From the NCBI RefSeq assembly GCF_042662225.1, contig NZ_JBHSYQ010000008.1, forward strand, positions 1 to 64,000: a DNA stretch of 64,000 nucleotides, read 5' to 3'. The translations under genes were made by a program, and so were the position numbers. Of the stretch, positions 33,171-42,211 are shown one piece after another. Each line of letters opens with the position of its first letter. Positions within the stretch are counted from its first letter, which is position 1. The DNA comes from Nibribacter roseus. Lineage in GTDB: Bacteria > Bacteroidota > Bacteroidia > Cytophagales > Hymenobacteraceae. The notes below the pieces were generated by a model that saw only the letters and a program-made list of their open reading frames with translations, ran no database searches and was not told the DNA's origin.

Positions 33171-33210
33171 TATTTTCAGCCTTTTATTTGAAAAACAGGT
33201 CAAAAACAGA
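33171..33210. repeat. Dispersed palindrome, copy 8
   Basis: TATTTTCAGCCTTTTATTTG then AAAAACAGGTCAAAAACAGA; a diverged member of the family. Confidence 0.55.
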
Positions 33211-33454
33211 TTTGAGTTAAGCGTGGAAAACAAGGCTGTGCCTGATCTCTACAGAACTTATACTTCTCCCTTTCATTACCTTCTTCTCAAAAGACCTGCC
33301 AGTGTCTGTGCCAATGTCATCCCCAATGCGTGGACACTTCTGTGTAAACATCCCCCTTCGCCCCCATCAAAGGGGGAATATTGGGAATGCGTGTGCGAGA
33401 AAGCCATTTATAAGAATCTAACCCTCTAACATAATGTTTCCTTAAAAAGAGAAA

Positions 33455-33500
33455 CTCCCGTTTTTCGGCTACTTTTTGGAAAATGAGCCTAAAACGGGAG
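33455..33500 (-). terminator. Dispersed palindrome, copy 9, at the receptor gene end
   Basis: CTCCCGTTTTTCGGCT then GAGCCTAAAACGGGAG; unique outer stem CTCCCG/CGGGAG. About 40 bases after the stop codon of the 33540-36020 gene. Confidence 0.7.
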
Positions 33501-33539
33501 CAAACCAAATAAACCAACTCTTTTTAGTCTTCGCGAATG

Positions 33540-36020
33540 TTAGGTGCGGTTCAATTCTTCCAGGTTGTTGTTTCTGCGTTTGGGGTCGAACTTCTGGCCA
33601 CGGCTGAAATGGTAGCGTAAGGTAATTCCAATGTTCTGAGAGAAGAAGTATTGGTCAAAGTTGTTAACGTTTCTGCCCAAGCTTGTGTCAAAACGAAGGC
33701 GGTAGGTTCTGAAGACATCATTCACGTTTAGGTTCACGTCCAGCTTTTTGTTCATGAAACTCTTCCGTACCCCCAGGTGCACCCACCACATAGGCTGAAT
33801 GACGTAAAGTCCGGATACTCCTCTGCTCCGCACTACCCCGTTTACTTCAAGCATAAAATCTTTGGGCAGCAGAATGTTCTGGTTTGTCTGGAAAGTGTAC
33901 AGCACGTTCTTATTGACCAACCGCTGCCCCTCAGTTACCATCATTCTGAACTCGTTGTAAGAAACGGTGAAAGTGTTATTGGTGTCCCACTTCTTCGTGA
34001 TTTTGACTGGAGCTATAGCCGATAGACTGAAGTTCTTGGAATCATCTACGTTGCCCATGTAGTACACCGTCAAGGTGTCTTCCGGAACAATTCTTGGAAG
34101 TTCTGAAATCACGTTTTGCAGTTGCTGAAAGTTCAGCACCAAACTATAGTTCTTTTTGAAAGTTTGTGTTATGCCAATGGCATTGGTGAGTTGGGGCTGC
34201 AGATAGGGGTTGCCTTCCCAATACGTGTATGGGTCACGATAAATTACAAAGGGATTCAGGTGACCGTAGTTGGGGCGCTGAATACGCCGGCTGTAGCTAT
34301 AGCTGATTTGGTAGTTATCGTTAACTTTCTGCTGCACAAACAGACTGGGGAACAGGTTTAGGTAATTGCGTGAGTTCTCTGCGCCGGTGGTAAGCAATTC
34401 GCCTTTGTTTACTGTATTCTCCGCTCTCAGCCCAGCCTGCAGGGTAAAGTTCTCTCCGAATTTCCGGTTCCAGTTCACATAACCAGCGTAAATATTTTCT
34501 GTAAAGAGGAAGTGATTCGTGCGTCTGGGGTCTAGCACAAGAGCATCGTTGTTGAAGAAAAAGCGGGAGTCGTTGTCTGATACTACATGGCTAGCTTTCA
34601 GCCCCAGCTCCACTTTACCCAGTTTAGAAAACGTTTTGGCGAAGTCAATTTTGCCTGAATAGATGTCAAACCCATTCTCTGAATCGGCATACAGAAAGTC
34701 AGTTCTAGCGGGTTGCGCTGCCCCAACCGCCCCGAAGTAGTTATAAAAGTTAGAGTAGCCCCAGTTAGAGATATTCACAAAGTCAATGTCCGCGGAGAGT
34801 GTGGTGCCCAAGGTGTCTAGCTTGCCTACGTAATGCAGGTTGCTGGTGAAGTTCCGGAAGGTATTCACTACGAAGTTGTTGGCCGTGATATACTGCTCAG
34901 GCAGTTGGGGCTGGTCTCCTATGTAAGTGGCGGTGTTAAAATTTTCCCAGCGTTTGTTCTGGTTGAAGTACACCATTGCGCCTACGCTGTGCTTATCAGT
35001 TAGGCTGTAGTCGGTGCCAACGCGGAAGTTGGGCGGACCCAGATTCTTACTTTTCCCATAGGCGGTTTGGTCATAGTAGGTGGCCTCTTTGCCGTCGTAA
35101 AACACGCGGGTAAAGGTGCCGTCGCGGTTGTAGGCACGTTTCAGGTGCTCCAAACTCAGGAAAGAATTCCATTTGCCCGCTTTATAGTTTACGTTTCCGC
35201 CTACCGTGCCTGCCCATTGCTTAAAATTGTAAGTTCCGGTGGTGAAAACACTGCCATTCATGCCATACAGTTCGTTCTTTTTCAGGTTGATGTTCAGAAT
35301 TCCAGAGGCACCTTCGGCATCAAACTTGGCGCTTGGGGTAGAGATTATTTCTATGTATTTAATGTTCTCTGCCGACATGCTCTGCAACAAATTTCTTATA
35401 TCAGAGGCCGACATATAGGTAAGTTTACCGTCTAACATCACGGTCACGCCGCCACGGCCATTCAACTGAATGTTCCCGTCCTGATCCACAAAAACACCCG
35501 GCGCTCTGGACAGCACATCAAAAGCAGTTCTACCGGAGGCCAGCGCTGTGCCTTCTATGCTTACCACCATTTTATCTGCTTCCTGCGTGATGGTTGGCCG
35601 TAGGTTCGTAACCGTCACTTCATCTAGATTTGTGGAGGCTTGTGCAAAAGAAACATTCCCTAGTTTTACATTTGGCTTACTTGGAGTTAGTGAAAATGCT
35701 TGGCTTGTTTTGCTTTTATACCCAATAAAGCTAAAAGACATTATGTAGGTGCCAAAAGGAACGTTCTGGAAGTAGAATTTGCCCTGGGCATCGGTCATGG
35801 TACCGGCTACCGCAGTGGTGTTGCCGCTTTTTAAAAGAGCCACCGTGGCGAACTCAACTGGTTTGCCACTGATAGAATCGGTGAGGGTTCCAGAAATTGT
35901 GCCGCCAGCATTAGAAGGCGCCTCCGCAGGTGCGGGTGAATTGGTTTGCGCCCAGCTGCCCATAGAAAAGAAAAGGCAAAGGCATAGCAGACCCAGCAAA
36001 AAGAGGGCTCTTTTTTTCAT
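33540..36020 (-). CDS. TonB-dependent receptor family outer-membrane protein
   Basis: 826 residues. Signal peptide (1-24, GSWAQ), a carboxypeptidase-regulatory-like domain about 43-130 (GTLTDSISGKPVEFATVALL), then a plug-like domain about 140-245 containing VDQDGNIQLNGRGGVTVMLD and ISTPSAKFDAEGASGILNINLK, and an OMP_b-brl_3-type barrel ending FHFSRGQKFDPKRRNN with a polar tail. It belongs to the large receptors of the outer-membrane beta-barrel type common in Bacteroidota, with unknown ligand. Single gene; the -strand transcript starts upstream in the 36.0-36.7 kb region. Confidence 0.9.
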   Translation of the reverse strand: MKKRALFLLGLLCLCLFFSMGSWAQTNSPAPAEAPSNAGGTISGTLTDSISGKPVEFATVALLKSGNTTAVAGTMTDAQGKFYFQNVPFGTYIMSFSFIGYKSKTSQAFSLTPSKPNVKLGNVSFAQASTNLDEVTVTNLRPTITQEADKMVVSIEGTALASGRTAFDVLSRAPGVFVDQDGNIQLNGRGGVTVMLDGKLTYMSASDIRNLLQSMSAENIKYIEIISTPSAKFDAEGASGILNINLKKNELYGMNGSVFTTGTYNFKQWAGTVGGNVNYKAGKWNSFLSLEHLKRAYNRDGTFTRVFYDGKEATYYDQTAYGKSKNLGPPNFRVGTDYSLTDKHSVGAMVYFNQNKRWENFNTATYIGDQPQLPEQYITANNFVVNTFRNFTSNLHYVGKLDTLGTTLSADIDFVNISNWGYSNFYNYFGAVGAAQPARTDFLYADSENGFDIYSGKIDFAKTFSKLGKVELGLKASHVVSDNDSRFFFNNDALVLDPRRTNHFLFTENIYAGYVNWNRKFGENFTLQAGLRAENTVNKGELLTTGAENSRNYLNLFPSLFVQQKVNDNYQISYSYSRRIQRPNYGHLNPFVIYRDPYTYWEGNPYLQPQLTNAIGITQTFKKNYSLVLNFQQLQNVISELPRIVPEDTLTVYYMGNVDDSKNFSLSAIAPVKITKKWDTNNTFTVSYNEFRMMVTEGQRLVNKNVLYTFQTNQNILLPKDFMLEVNGVVRSRGVSGLYVIQPMWWVHLGVRKSFMNKKLDVNLNVNDVFRTYRLRFDTSLGRNVNNFDQYFFSQNIGITLRYHFSRGQKFDPKRRNNNLEELNRT

Positions 36021-36143
36021 AGAAAAGTTTGTTAGAATTAGTGTGTGGTAGGTGGTAATGCAGCTATAGTGTAAAGACTAATGAATGCAGTAACCGTTGC
36101 ATCTGTCACCTATTTTTTTCAAACTTTTTTAGCCCAATTTTAC

Positions 36144-36189
36144 TTTCTGTTTTTGGTACGTTTTAAGGAAAACAAGTCTAAAACAGAAG
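36144..36189. repeat. Dispersed palindrome, copy 10
   Basis: CTTTCTGTTTTTGGTACG then AAAACAAGTCTAAAACAGAAG; outer stem CTTCTG-like/CAGAAG. Confidence 0.7.
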
Positions 36190-36683
36190 TTATTTTAGGC
36201 TATGAAGAATTGTACTTATTTTACTACTCATTTTGCCGCTGTTTGTAGCCTTCTGTAGAAGGAATTCAATTTTCTATACATCCGCAGGAACTCCGTTCCG
36301 GCAACTTATAGACCCAGAACCATAAAATAACAGCCAGAGCAAGAATTAGCTTTTGACATGTTTAAGACCGTAAAACAGAGACTTCCAAACTTCTTCCATT
36401 GGGTTTGAAAGCAGAAAGGCCTGTGCTGTCATGGTTGTTGGTGAGAAAATGCAACAACGGCATGGAGATATCTGGGCTAGAGGCCAAAGTGATCGTTGCA
36501 GATAATGTACGGATAGGGCTTGACCTGCCGCTGCGGTTGCCAACGCCATATCATCCGCTATGGATTATCTTCGTTAGATCCCTCGGCGCTGCTCAGGATG
36601 ACTGGCTAAAGAGAAGAATCTTGAATGAGATTTCTAGGAAAAAATGACTTGCCTCCGAAGAGAAGAATACCAGAAAGGTGAAG

Positions 36684-36726
36684 CTATTTTGGAGCTACTT
36701 TTCTAAAATCAGGGTCAAAACAGAAG
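36684..36726. repeat. Dispersed palindrome, copy 11
   Basis: CTATTTTGGAGCTACTTTT then AAAATCAGGGTCAAAACAG; located just past the end of the 36746-37183 gene. Confidence 0.6.
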
Positions 36727-36745
36727 CACAGCAGGAATCAAACTA

Positions 36746-37183
36746 CTACACTGCTTCTACATGGCTGAGCAGCCAAGCAAAACCGGCCTCTAAATCAAAA
36801 TGAACTTTGATAGGACTAGCGGGAGCCGCTTCTTTTTGGGCGATAGGCTTTTCGTACACCTTGTTCGGATTGGTCATGACAAAACATTCCGGTGCCATGA
36901 CAATGGCAAATTTCTGCAGACGTTTCGATTTGAACAAAGGTGACATATGCTGCACGAGCCACGCTTGGTTTTCTGGGAGCATTGATTTGATTTTGCGGGC
37001 GTCAGTTAGCCAGAATTCTATTTCTTTCACCACCGCTGTGTCAATAGCCAAACGGTAGGCGTTTCGGAATTGCTCAGGCTCCGGATGCTGCAGAAAGGTT
37101 AACCGAAGCACAGAATATGCTTTCTCCAACTGAAGACGCACTACTTCATCTTCATAAAGGTTCTCGAAATATAAATTTTCCAT
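36746..37183 (-). CDS. Hypothetical SpoIIAA-like protein
   Basis: 145 residues beginning at ATG 37183 (MENLYFENLYEDE); the purine run AGAAAGGGGGGAC just upstream is one of the few strong Shine-Dalgarno-like sites in the window and decides this start over a longer frame. The alternation of strands and helices, with LTDARKIKSMLPENQAWLVQ and a central KFAIVMAPECFV strand, suggests the STAS/SpoIIAA-like fold of many unnamed Bacteroidota regulators. Function unknown. Confidence 0.65.
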   Translation of the reverse strand: MENLYFENLYEDEVVRLQLEKAYSVLRLTFLQHPEPEQFRNAYRLAIDTAVVKEIEFWLTDARKIKSMLPENQAWLVQHMSPLFKSKRLQKFAIVMAPECFVMTNPNKVYEKPIAQKEAAPASPIKVHFDLEAGFAWLLSHVEAV

Positions 37184-37299
37184 CGTCCCCCCTCTTTCTG
37201 CAGATATTATAGATTCTGGCCTGGTAACTGAATTTGTAGATACTCCATACTCTAAATTAAGGCAGAAAGTTGCTGTAGCTAAACCTTCATTCATAAAAA

Positions 37300-37330
37300 A
37301 AACCTGAACACATGCCCAGTGTTCAGGTTT
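37300..37330. terminator. Hairpin terminator
   Basis: AAACCTGAACAC and GTGTTCAGGTTT form a 12-bp stem around a seven-base loop, between 37183 and the next minus-strand gene ending at 37360. Confidence 0.85.
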
Positions 37331-37359
37331 GTCAATTTCAAATGGCGACAGGTATAGAT

Positions 37360-37788
37360 CTATTTTCTGCTTTTCCCTTTTTGCGTCTGTTTCTCCCGTT
37401 CCTTCGTCTTTTTAAGCTCCTTAAAATCATCAGGGGCAAGAGTTACGTGGTAAGAGGCGATGCTCAATATGTGCAGGTTCTCTTCAAAGTCATAGACCAT
37501 GGTAAGCGTAAGCTGCTTGTTCTCATTCAGCACGTACTCCTCCCCTATTTTGTCATACACCTTAAATTCATACTCACCTTCATCCAGTTTCTTACTGGAA
37601 TCCAGAGCCAGACAGTCACCGGTGATAACCATAGAAGACTCCAATTCATCAATATATTCATACTCCTGAAAATAGCGCCCGTCTTTTTTACTGGTAAGAT
37701 ATTCTACCTGATCCAGGTGAATTTCAATGCCAGCATTTTTGCTATCTCGCTTGGTGCCAATGTTCCGGAGGTTACCTACTACTTTCAT
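37360..37788 (-). CDS. Hypothetical protein, 142 residues
   Basis: 142 residues, soluble, charged. MKVVGNLRNIGTKRDSKNAG, then a beta-rich acidic middle, and a very lysine-rich C terminus (KKTKEREKQTQKGKSRK). No family recognised. A TTG three codons upstream is possible. It lies directly downstream of the ABC-F gene with an AT-rich palindrome between. Confidence 0.6.
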   Translation of the reverse strand: MKVVGNLRNIGTKRDSKNAGIEIHLDQVEYLTSKKDGRYFQEYEYIDELESSMVITGDCLALDSSKKLDEGEYEFKVYDKIGEEYVLNENKQLTLTMVYDFEENLHILSIASYHVTLAPDDFKELKKTKEREKQTQKGKSRK

Positions 37789-37794
37789 ACTATT

Positions 37795-37880
37795 CAATGA
37801 TTAATGAACAATGAGTAATGATTAATAGAAAGAAGAAAATTGTAATGATTAACCATTGTTCATTAATCATTACTCATTGT
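37795..37880. repeat. AT-rich interrupted palindrome
   Basis: AATGATTAATGAACAATGAG and its near reverse complement (ATTGTTCATTAATCATT) surround a short AG-rich spacer. It separates the ABC-F gene and the 142-residue gene and can form a long hairpin. Confidence 0.7.
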
Positions 37881-39521
37881 TTAAGCAGTTGTTCTCTCAA
37901 TCTCGCGGAGGTTATCCATTTTCTTGTTCCGCAGGAAGCCATTGATATCTTCAAAGTGCTCTTTAATGCGCTTGTTCCCGAACTCATACACTTTGGTGGC
38001 CAGCCCATCAAGGAAATCGCGGTCGTGCGAAACCAGAATAAGCGTACCGTCAAATGCTTTTAGGGCGTCTTTCAGAATATCTTTTGTTTTGATATCTAAG
38101 TGGTTTGTGGGCTCATCCAGAATAAGTAAGTTCACGGGTTGAAGCAGAAGCTTGATCATGGCCAAACGGGTTTTTTCCCCGCCTGAAAGCATTTTCACTT
38201 TCTTCTCAATGGTATCGCCGGAGAACATGAACGCCCCCAGCATATCTTTAATGCGGGTACGCACATCTCCTACGGCAATCTGGTCTATGGTCTGAAATAC
38301 AGTCAGCTCCCCGTCCAGCAAAGAGGCTTGGTTTTGGGCGAAGTAGCCAATCATGCAGTTGTGACCCAATTGCAGGCTACCTTCAAAATCAATCTCACCC
38401 ATAATGGCTTTGACCAATGTAGATTTACCCTGTCCGTTCTTGCCTACAAATGCAATCTTCTGGCCGCGCTCAATAGTCAGGGAAGCATCGGCGAAAACCG
38501 TGTGGTCACCGTAGCGTTTGGTTAGGCTTTCAGCAATAACCGGATAGTTTCCAGAGCGGGGGGCGGGCGGGAACTTCAGGCTCAGGGCAGAAGTATCTAC
38601 TTCGTCTACTTCAATCAGCTCCATCTTCTCCAGCATCTTCACCCTGGACTGAACTTGCAAAGTTTTAGAATAGGTGCCCTTGAAGCGCTCTATGAAAGCG
38701 GTGATATCGGCAATTTCTTTCTGCTGGTCGTCGTATTGGCGCTGCTGCTGCTCACGGCGTTCTTTGCGCAACTGCAGATATTGGGTGTAGTTAACCTTGT
38801 AGTCGTAAATACGGCCCATGGTTACCTCAATGGTGCGGTTGGTGATATTGTCTACAAAGGTCTTGTCGTGTGAAATCACGATTACGGCCTTGGCGTTGTT
38901 GATCAAGAACTCCTCCAGCCACTGAATGGATTCAATGTCCATGTGGTTGGTGGGCTCATCGAGCAGTATAAGATCTGGTTTCTGAAGCAGGATTTTGGCC
39001 AGCTCAATACGCATGCGCCAGCCCCCGCTGAACTCGCTGGTAGGGCGGGTGAAATCAGAGCGCAGGAAACCAAGTCCCATTAATGTTTTCTCTACCTCGG
39101 CATCGAAGTTGATTTCTTCAATGGAGTAGTATTTTTCACTCAGCTCGCTTACGTCTTCAATGAGCTTCATGTACTCGTCGCTTTCGTAATCGGTGCGGGT
39201 CTCGAGCTGGGTATTCAGGTCGTCCATTTTCGCTTTCATTTCCAGAATCTGGCCGAAAGCTTTTGATGCCTCTTCAAACACAGTGCAGTTGTCTTCGGTG
39301 AGGAGGTGCTGAGGCAGGTAGGCTATCACGGCGTCTTTGGGTGCTGACACCTTGCCACGGGTAGGCTTGTTCACCCCGGCAATAATCTTGAGCAGGGTAG
39401 ACTTACCGGCACCGTTTTTTCCCATCAGGGCTATGCGATCTGTCTCGTTAATGTTGAAGGAAATATTGCTGAAAAGAGCCGCGCCGCTAAACTCTACCGT
39501 TACTGAATCAACTGAAATCAT
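37881..39521 (-). CDS. ABC-F family ATPase
   Basis: 546 residues with two ABC domains and no membrane segment. First domain: Walker A GKNGAGKSTLLKIIAG (about 31-46), signature SGGWRMRIELAKIL, Walker B LILLDEPTNHMDI. An arm/linker of about 240-320. Second domain: GKNGQGKSTLVKAIMG and LSGGEKTRLAMIKLL followed by LLILDEPTNHLDI. ABC-F proteins act on the ribosome in translation control, and some confer antibiotic resistance; the closest housekeeping type is EttA/Uup/YbiT-like. The ATG at 39521 (MISVDSVTVEF) is preferred to a TTG at 39545. Confidence 0.92.
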   Translation of the reverse strand: MISVDSVTVEFSGAALFSNISFNINETDRIALMGKNGAGKSTLLKIIAGVNKPTRGKVSAPKDAVIAYLPQHLLTEDNCTVFEEASKAFGQILEMKAKMDDLNTQLETRTDYESDEYMKLIEDVSELSEKYYSIEEINFDAEVEKTLMGLGFLRSDFTRPTSEFSGGWRMRIELAKILLQKPDLILLDEPTNHMDIESIQWLEEFLINNAKAVIVISHDKTFVDNITNRTIEVTMGRIYDYKVNYTQYLQLRKERREQQQRQYDDQQKEIADITAFIERFKGTYSKTLQVQSRVKMLEKMELIEVDEVDTSALSLKFPPAPRSGNYPVIAESLTKRYGDHTVFADASLTIERGQKIAFVGKNGQGKSTLVKAIMGEIDFEGSLQLGHNCMIGYFAQNQASLLDGELTVFQTIDQIAVGDVRTRIKDMLGAFMFSGDTIEKKVKMLSGGEKTRLAMIKLLLQPVNLLILDEPTNHLDIKTKDILKDALKAFDGTLILVSHDRDFLDGLATKVYEFGNKRIKEHFEDINGFLRNKKMDNLREIERTTA

Positions 39522-39662
39522 TTGTGTTTGAAAATAAAGAAGCAAAGATAGGAACTAGATGTTAGTATCTAGTTCTTAGTAATTAGATAAGGTAATACAT
39601 CTTATCTAAAACTTCCTCCTGTACAATAAAATTAGTCTGTTTAGTTCCTGCCCCATCTGCTC

Positions 39663-40109
39663 ATGATCCGTTGGAGAGACATCATCATTTATGCCAAATA
39701 CAGCAATCCGGAGCCGCCACGCCGGGTAGAGAAAACAGAAGAGGAATGGCAGGAGGCCCTGACACCGCAGCAATACCGCATCTTACGCGGGAAAGGCACC
39801 GAAAGCCCCTACCGCAATGCCTACTGCCGCAGTTATGAAGTCGGCAAGTATGTTTGTGTGGGCTGTGGCAGCTTTCTTTTCGATTCCGGCACCAAGTACC
39901 ACGCCATCTCCGGGTGGCCCAGTTTCACTCAGCCTGCCGCCAAAAACGCCTTAAGGTATTTGTTTGATGACAGCTACAAAATGCAGCGGGTAGAAGTGCA
40001 ATGCAATGTTTGCAGCAGCCACCTTGGCCATGTTTTCCCAGACGGACCTGAGCCATGTGGCTTGCGTTATTGTATTAACTCAGAGAGTATTAGACTGATG
40101 CCTGAATGA
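39663..40109 (+). CDS. msrB: Peptide-methionine (R)-S-oxide reductase
   Basis: 148 residues. SelR domain: zinc-binding CVGCG (about 71-75) and CNVCSSHLGHVFPDGPEP (about 117-134), with the catalytic cysteine in GLRYCINSESIRL (about 136-148). The first CxxC is spaced as in zinc-containing MsrB. It repairs methionine-R-sulfoxide in proteins using thioredoxin. No signal peptide, so cytoplasmic. Confidence 0.93.
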   Translation: MIRWRDIIIYAKYSNPEPPRRVEKTEEEWQEALTPQQYRILRGKGTESPYRNAYCRSYEVGKYVCVGCGSFLFDSGTKYHAISGWPSFTQPAAKNALRYLFDDSYKMQRVEVQCNVCSSHLGHVFPDGPEPCGLRYCINSESIRLMPE

Positions 40110-40120
40110 AAATCCGTAAG

Positions 40121-40180
40121 AACTAGAAAGCCGTTTTGGGCCTGTTTTTCCAGAAACAGGCCCAAAACGGCTTTCTAGTT
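40121..40180. terminator. Dispersed palindrome, copy 12, long perfect stem between convergent genes
   Basis: AACTAGAAAGCCGTTTTGGG and its exact complement form an almost fully paired stem of about 28 bp around a short loop. Inner core is the family CCTGTTTTT/AAACAGG; the outer arm AACTAGAAAGC/GCTTTCTAGTT is unique to this copy. It can terminate both msrB and the converging gene. Confidence 0.9.
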
Positions 40181-40195
40181 TTCTCTCTCAAATTT

Positions 40196-41749
40196 TTACT
40201 GGTACCTACCCCGCCGCTGCGGATCTTCCAAGAAGATCTGCAGGAAGATTTTTTGGTCGGTGATAGTGGAACGCTGGCGCGGATAGTTGACTAAGGTGCG
40301 GTTGGTGGTGTAGCCGAAATGTTCGTACCCCAGACTCACGTTCTTAAATAAGCGCACCGTGGCCTTAGGCCGCACAATGCCTACGCTGTTACTGCCCTCA
40401 ATGCCTTCAAAAGTATCTAGCCAGAAATGATGGTACACAAACGCCAGAGTAGCATAACGGCTTAGACTAAGGGTTGTCTCTATTTTACCTTGCCAGCCGG
40501 TGGTGTAAACGTAGTCGCGGAGCCCTTCTCCTTCCGGGCCGAAACGGGTGCCGTTACCGGCCAGCGGAATCCAACCGGCGTGTAAGTTGGTGTAAAGGTT
40601 TAGCTGGTTGGTTAGCGGCAAACGACTTAACACACCGGCCCCGAAACTAAGGGAGCCCAACTCAAAATTGCGGGTATCCCAGTAGTCATAATATTGAAAA
40701 GCACCAGCCAACAGTGTCATTTTCCCCACTTGCAGGTTCTTGCCAGCCAACACTCCATAACCGGTAATATTATTGATTACACCCCCCACAGTATCTTGGC
40801 CCATGCTGAATTCGCCCCGGAACCGGAAGGTGTCAAAGGGCTTTCTCTTCCGGAACTCAAAGGGGTTACCATAGTCTAACTGAAATGTTAGCAGGCCATT
40901 GTTTCCGCCGGGGCCAAAGACATCATCTTTCTCGTTGTTAATGCGGTGCAGTCCAGCCCCTATGGTAATGTTGATCGGCTCTTTCTCGTAAACTTCTTTA
41001 TTGGTTACCTGCCGCGTTTTGCCCTGCAAAAGGCGGTTCAGGCCCCGCATGGGGTTTACCAAACCGGCGGCAATCTCGCGCACGGTTCGTTCAGCCCCTG
41101 TGGTGCGGTCGTCCAGAATATTTGAGCTGATGCGGTACAGAATTTCGCCAAGGGCCGCTCCGTTCAGCGGCGTATAGATCATGTCGTTATAAGAGGGCAG
41201 CGTGGTCTCACCAAAGTACTCCCAGGTAAGGCTTCCGCCCACAGCAAAGGGCAAAGACTGCCAGTAATTGTAGCCCTGTGACCGGGCGGCGTTATAGTAA
41301 AGTGTACCCTGGTACGGGTGCCCGATAAAATTCACTCTAAAGCCATCGGTGTCCCACTCGGGTGTAGAGGTTAGGTTATGTTTCCAGGAGCTGAGGCTCA
41401 CGTTGGCATATTCTTGTTTTGTCACGAATTTGTTAAAGCCCATGAACACCGCATTCACGCCCAGCACCTGCACCGCTGGCTTCCAGAGAGGCTGACGCGG
41501 GTTGTACTCTGGGTCATCATTGAGCAGGTCTCCGTACTTGTTGTAGAGTGTGGTGTCTATGATAGCGGCGGTATTGGGTTCACTGCCCCCCACAGAATCT
41601 GTGAGCAATGATTTTTTGCGCTCTTTTATTTGCTTCAGCTGCAGATCTCGGTTGCCTCTGTTTGGGTTGATGGTGTCTTGTTCAATAACCTGGGCCTGCA
41701 GCAACGCCACCGACCAAAGGCAAAACAGAATGGTAAAAATTGTTTTCAT
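40196..41749 (-). CDS. DUF3943 outer-membrane-associated protein
   Basis: 517 residues. Signal peptide (MKTIFTILFCLWSVALLQAQ), a linker, and a region (about 75-190) with AVFMGFNKFVTKQEYANVSL, then the histidine-containing NFIGHPYQGTLYYNAARSQG block characteristic of DUF3943. Beta strands follow to the C terminus, consistent with an outer-membrane barrel. Family function unknown. The ATG at 41749 is chosen over a longer frame because it opens the signal peptide. Confidence 0.82.
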   Translation of the reverse strand: MKTIFTILFCLWSVALLQAQVIEQDTINPNRGNRDLQLKQIKERKKSLLTDSVGGSEPNTAAIIDTTLYNKYGDLLNDDPEYNPRQPLWKPAVQVLGVNAVFMGFNKFVTKQEYANVSLSSWKHNLTSTPEWDTDGFRVNFIGHPYQGTLYYNAARSQGYNYWQSLPFAVGGSLTWEYFGETTLPSYNDMIYTPLNGAALGEILYRISSNILDDRTTGAERTVREIAAGLVNPMRGLNRLLQGKTRQVTNKEVYEKEPINITIGAGLHRINNEKDDVFGPGGNNGLLTFQLDYGNPFEFRKRKPFDTFRFRGEFSMGQDTVGGVINNITGYGVLAGKNLQVGKMTLLAGAFQYYDYWDTRNFELGSLSFGAGVLSRLPLTNQLNLYTNLHAGWIPLAGNGTRFGPEGEGLRDYVYTTGWQGKIETTLSLSRYATLAFVYHHFWLDTFEGIEGSNSVGIVRPKATVRLFKNVSLGYEHFGYTTNRTLVNYPRQRSTITDQKIFLQIFLEDPQRRGRYQ

Positions 41750-41913
41750 GAGTGGTGTATAAAGAGGCGGGAAATAGCGAATGCCTGCCGTTGGGCCACA
41801 TTTTAATTCCCTGTGCCTACATGTCATTGCCTCATACGGAGAAACTGGAAGAAAAGTGATATTTACCGCAACACAGGCGTCTGAGCGGGTGGTAGATATA
41901 CTATTTACTCTGA

Positions 41914-41953
41914 ACCTGTTTTAGGCCTGATTTCTGAAAAATAGCTTGAAAAG
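41914..41953. repeat. Dispersed palindrome, copy 13
   Basis: CCTGTTTTAGGCCTGATTTC then GAAAAATAGCTTGAAAAGG; a less regular copy. Confidence 0.6.
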
Positions 41954-42006
41954 GTTTGCTTGTGATATGACCATCCACTCCAATGTTTTTTTCATCTGCT
42001 CCCAAA

Positions 42007-42086
42007 ACTGGCGCAAGCGTCCGCTTGTGTCCGCACGTGTATTAGATCAGGTATGCATGTAGGCACAAGCGGACGCTTGCGCCAGT
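42007..42086. repeat. 23-bp perfect inverted repeat
   Basis: ACTGGCGCAAGCGTCCGCTT + GTG at 42007-42029 and its exact complement at 42064-42086, with a 34-base spacer. A diverged single arm with the same orientation and following TCC-ACG occurs at about 31326-31350, so this is a dispersed element. Confidence 0.88.
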
Positions 42087-42143
42087 ATCAGCCAGTTTCA
42101 CCAACATTTAAAATGGATTATTCCAGAAAGTCTTCGCTAAAAA

Positions 42144-42191
42144 AACACCCCAACCTACGCAAGATTTTTTTTGCGGAAGCTGGGGTGTTAA
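42144..42191 (-). terminator. Terminator of the M3 peptidase gene
   Basis: AACACCCCA and TGGGGTGTT flank an inner TACGCAA/TTGCG pairing, with a T run in between and A/T tracts outside. It lies 20 bases after the peptidase stop. Confidence 0.8.
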
Positions 42192-42211
42192 ATCAAGAGG
42201 ACGCTTTACGC

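Larger units (their letters stand above)
33144..33539. other. Intergenic with two dispersed palindromes
   Basis: Holds copies at 33171-33210 and 33455-33500; the second sits just past the receptor stop codon and its stem CTCCCGTTTT / AAAACGGGAG can serve as terminator. A CCCCCTTCGCCCCC/AGGGGGAA patch lies near 33352-33380. No supported gene. Confidence 0.6.
36021..36745. other. Long intergenic region with repeats
   Basis: About 720 bases. Palindrome copies at 36144-36189 and 36684-36726; a TTAGATCCCTCGGCGCTGCT-type element near 36574-36600 that looks like a common intergenic repeat. Short frames on both strands (for example 36399-36647) have no family or start support. Confidence 0.6.
41750..42211. 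other. Intergenic with repeats
   Basis: Contains palindrome copy 13 (41914-41953), a 23-bp perfect inverted repeat (42007-42086) and the terminator of the peptidase gene (42144-42191). No coding frame supported. Confidence 0.65.

Noticed and set aside
33160..33429. Plus-strand 89-codon frame
   Set aside because: It is made of a palindrome copy and a proline-rich translation of a C-rich intergenic patch.
36399..36647. 82-codon plus-strand frame in the 36 kb gap
   Set aside because: Runs through what looks like a common intergenic repeat; no homology or start support.
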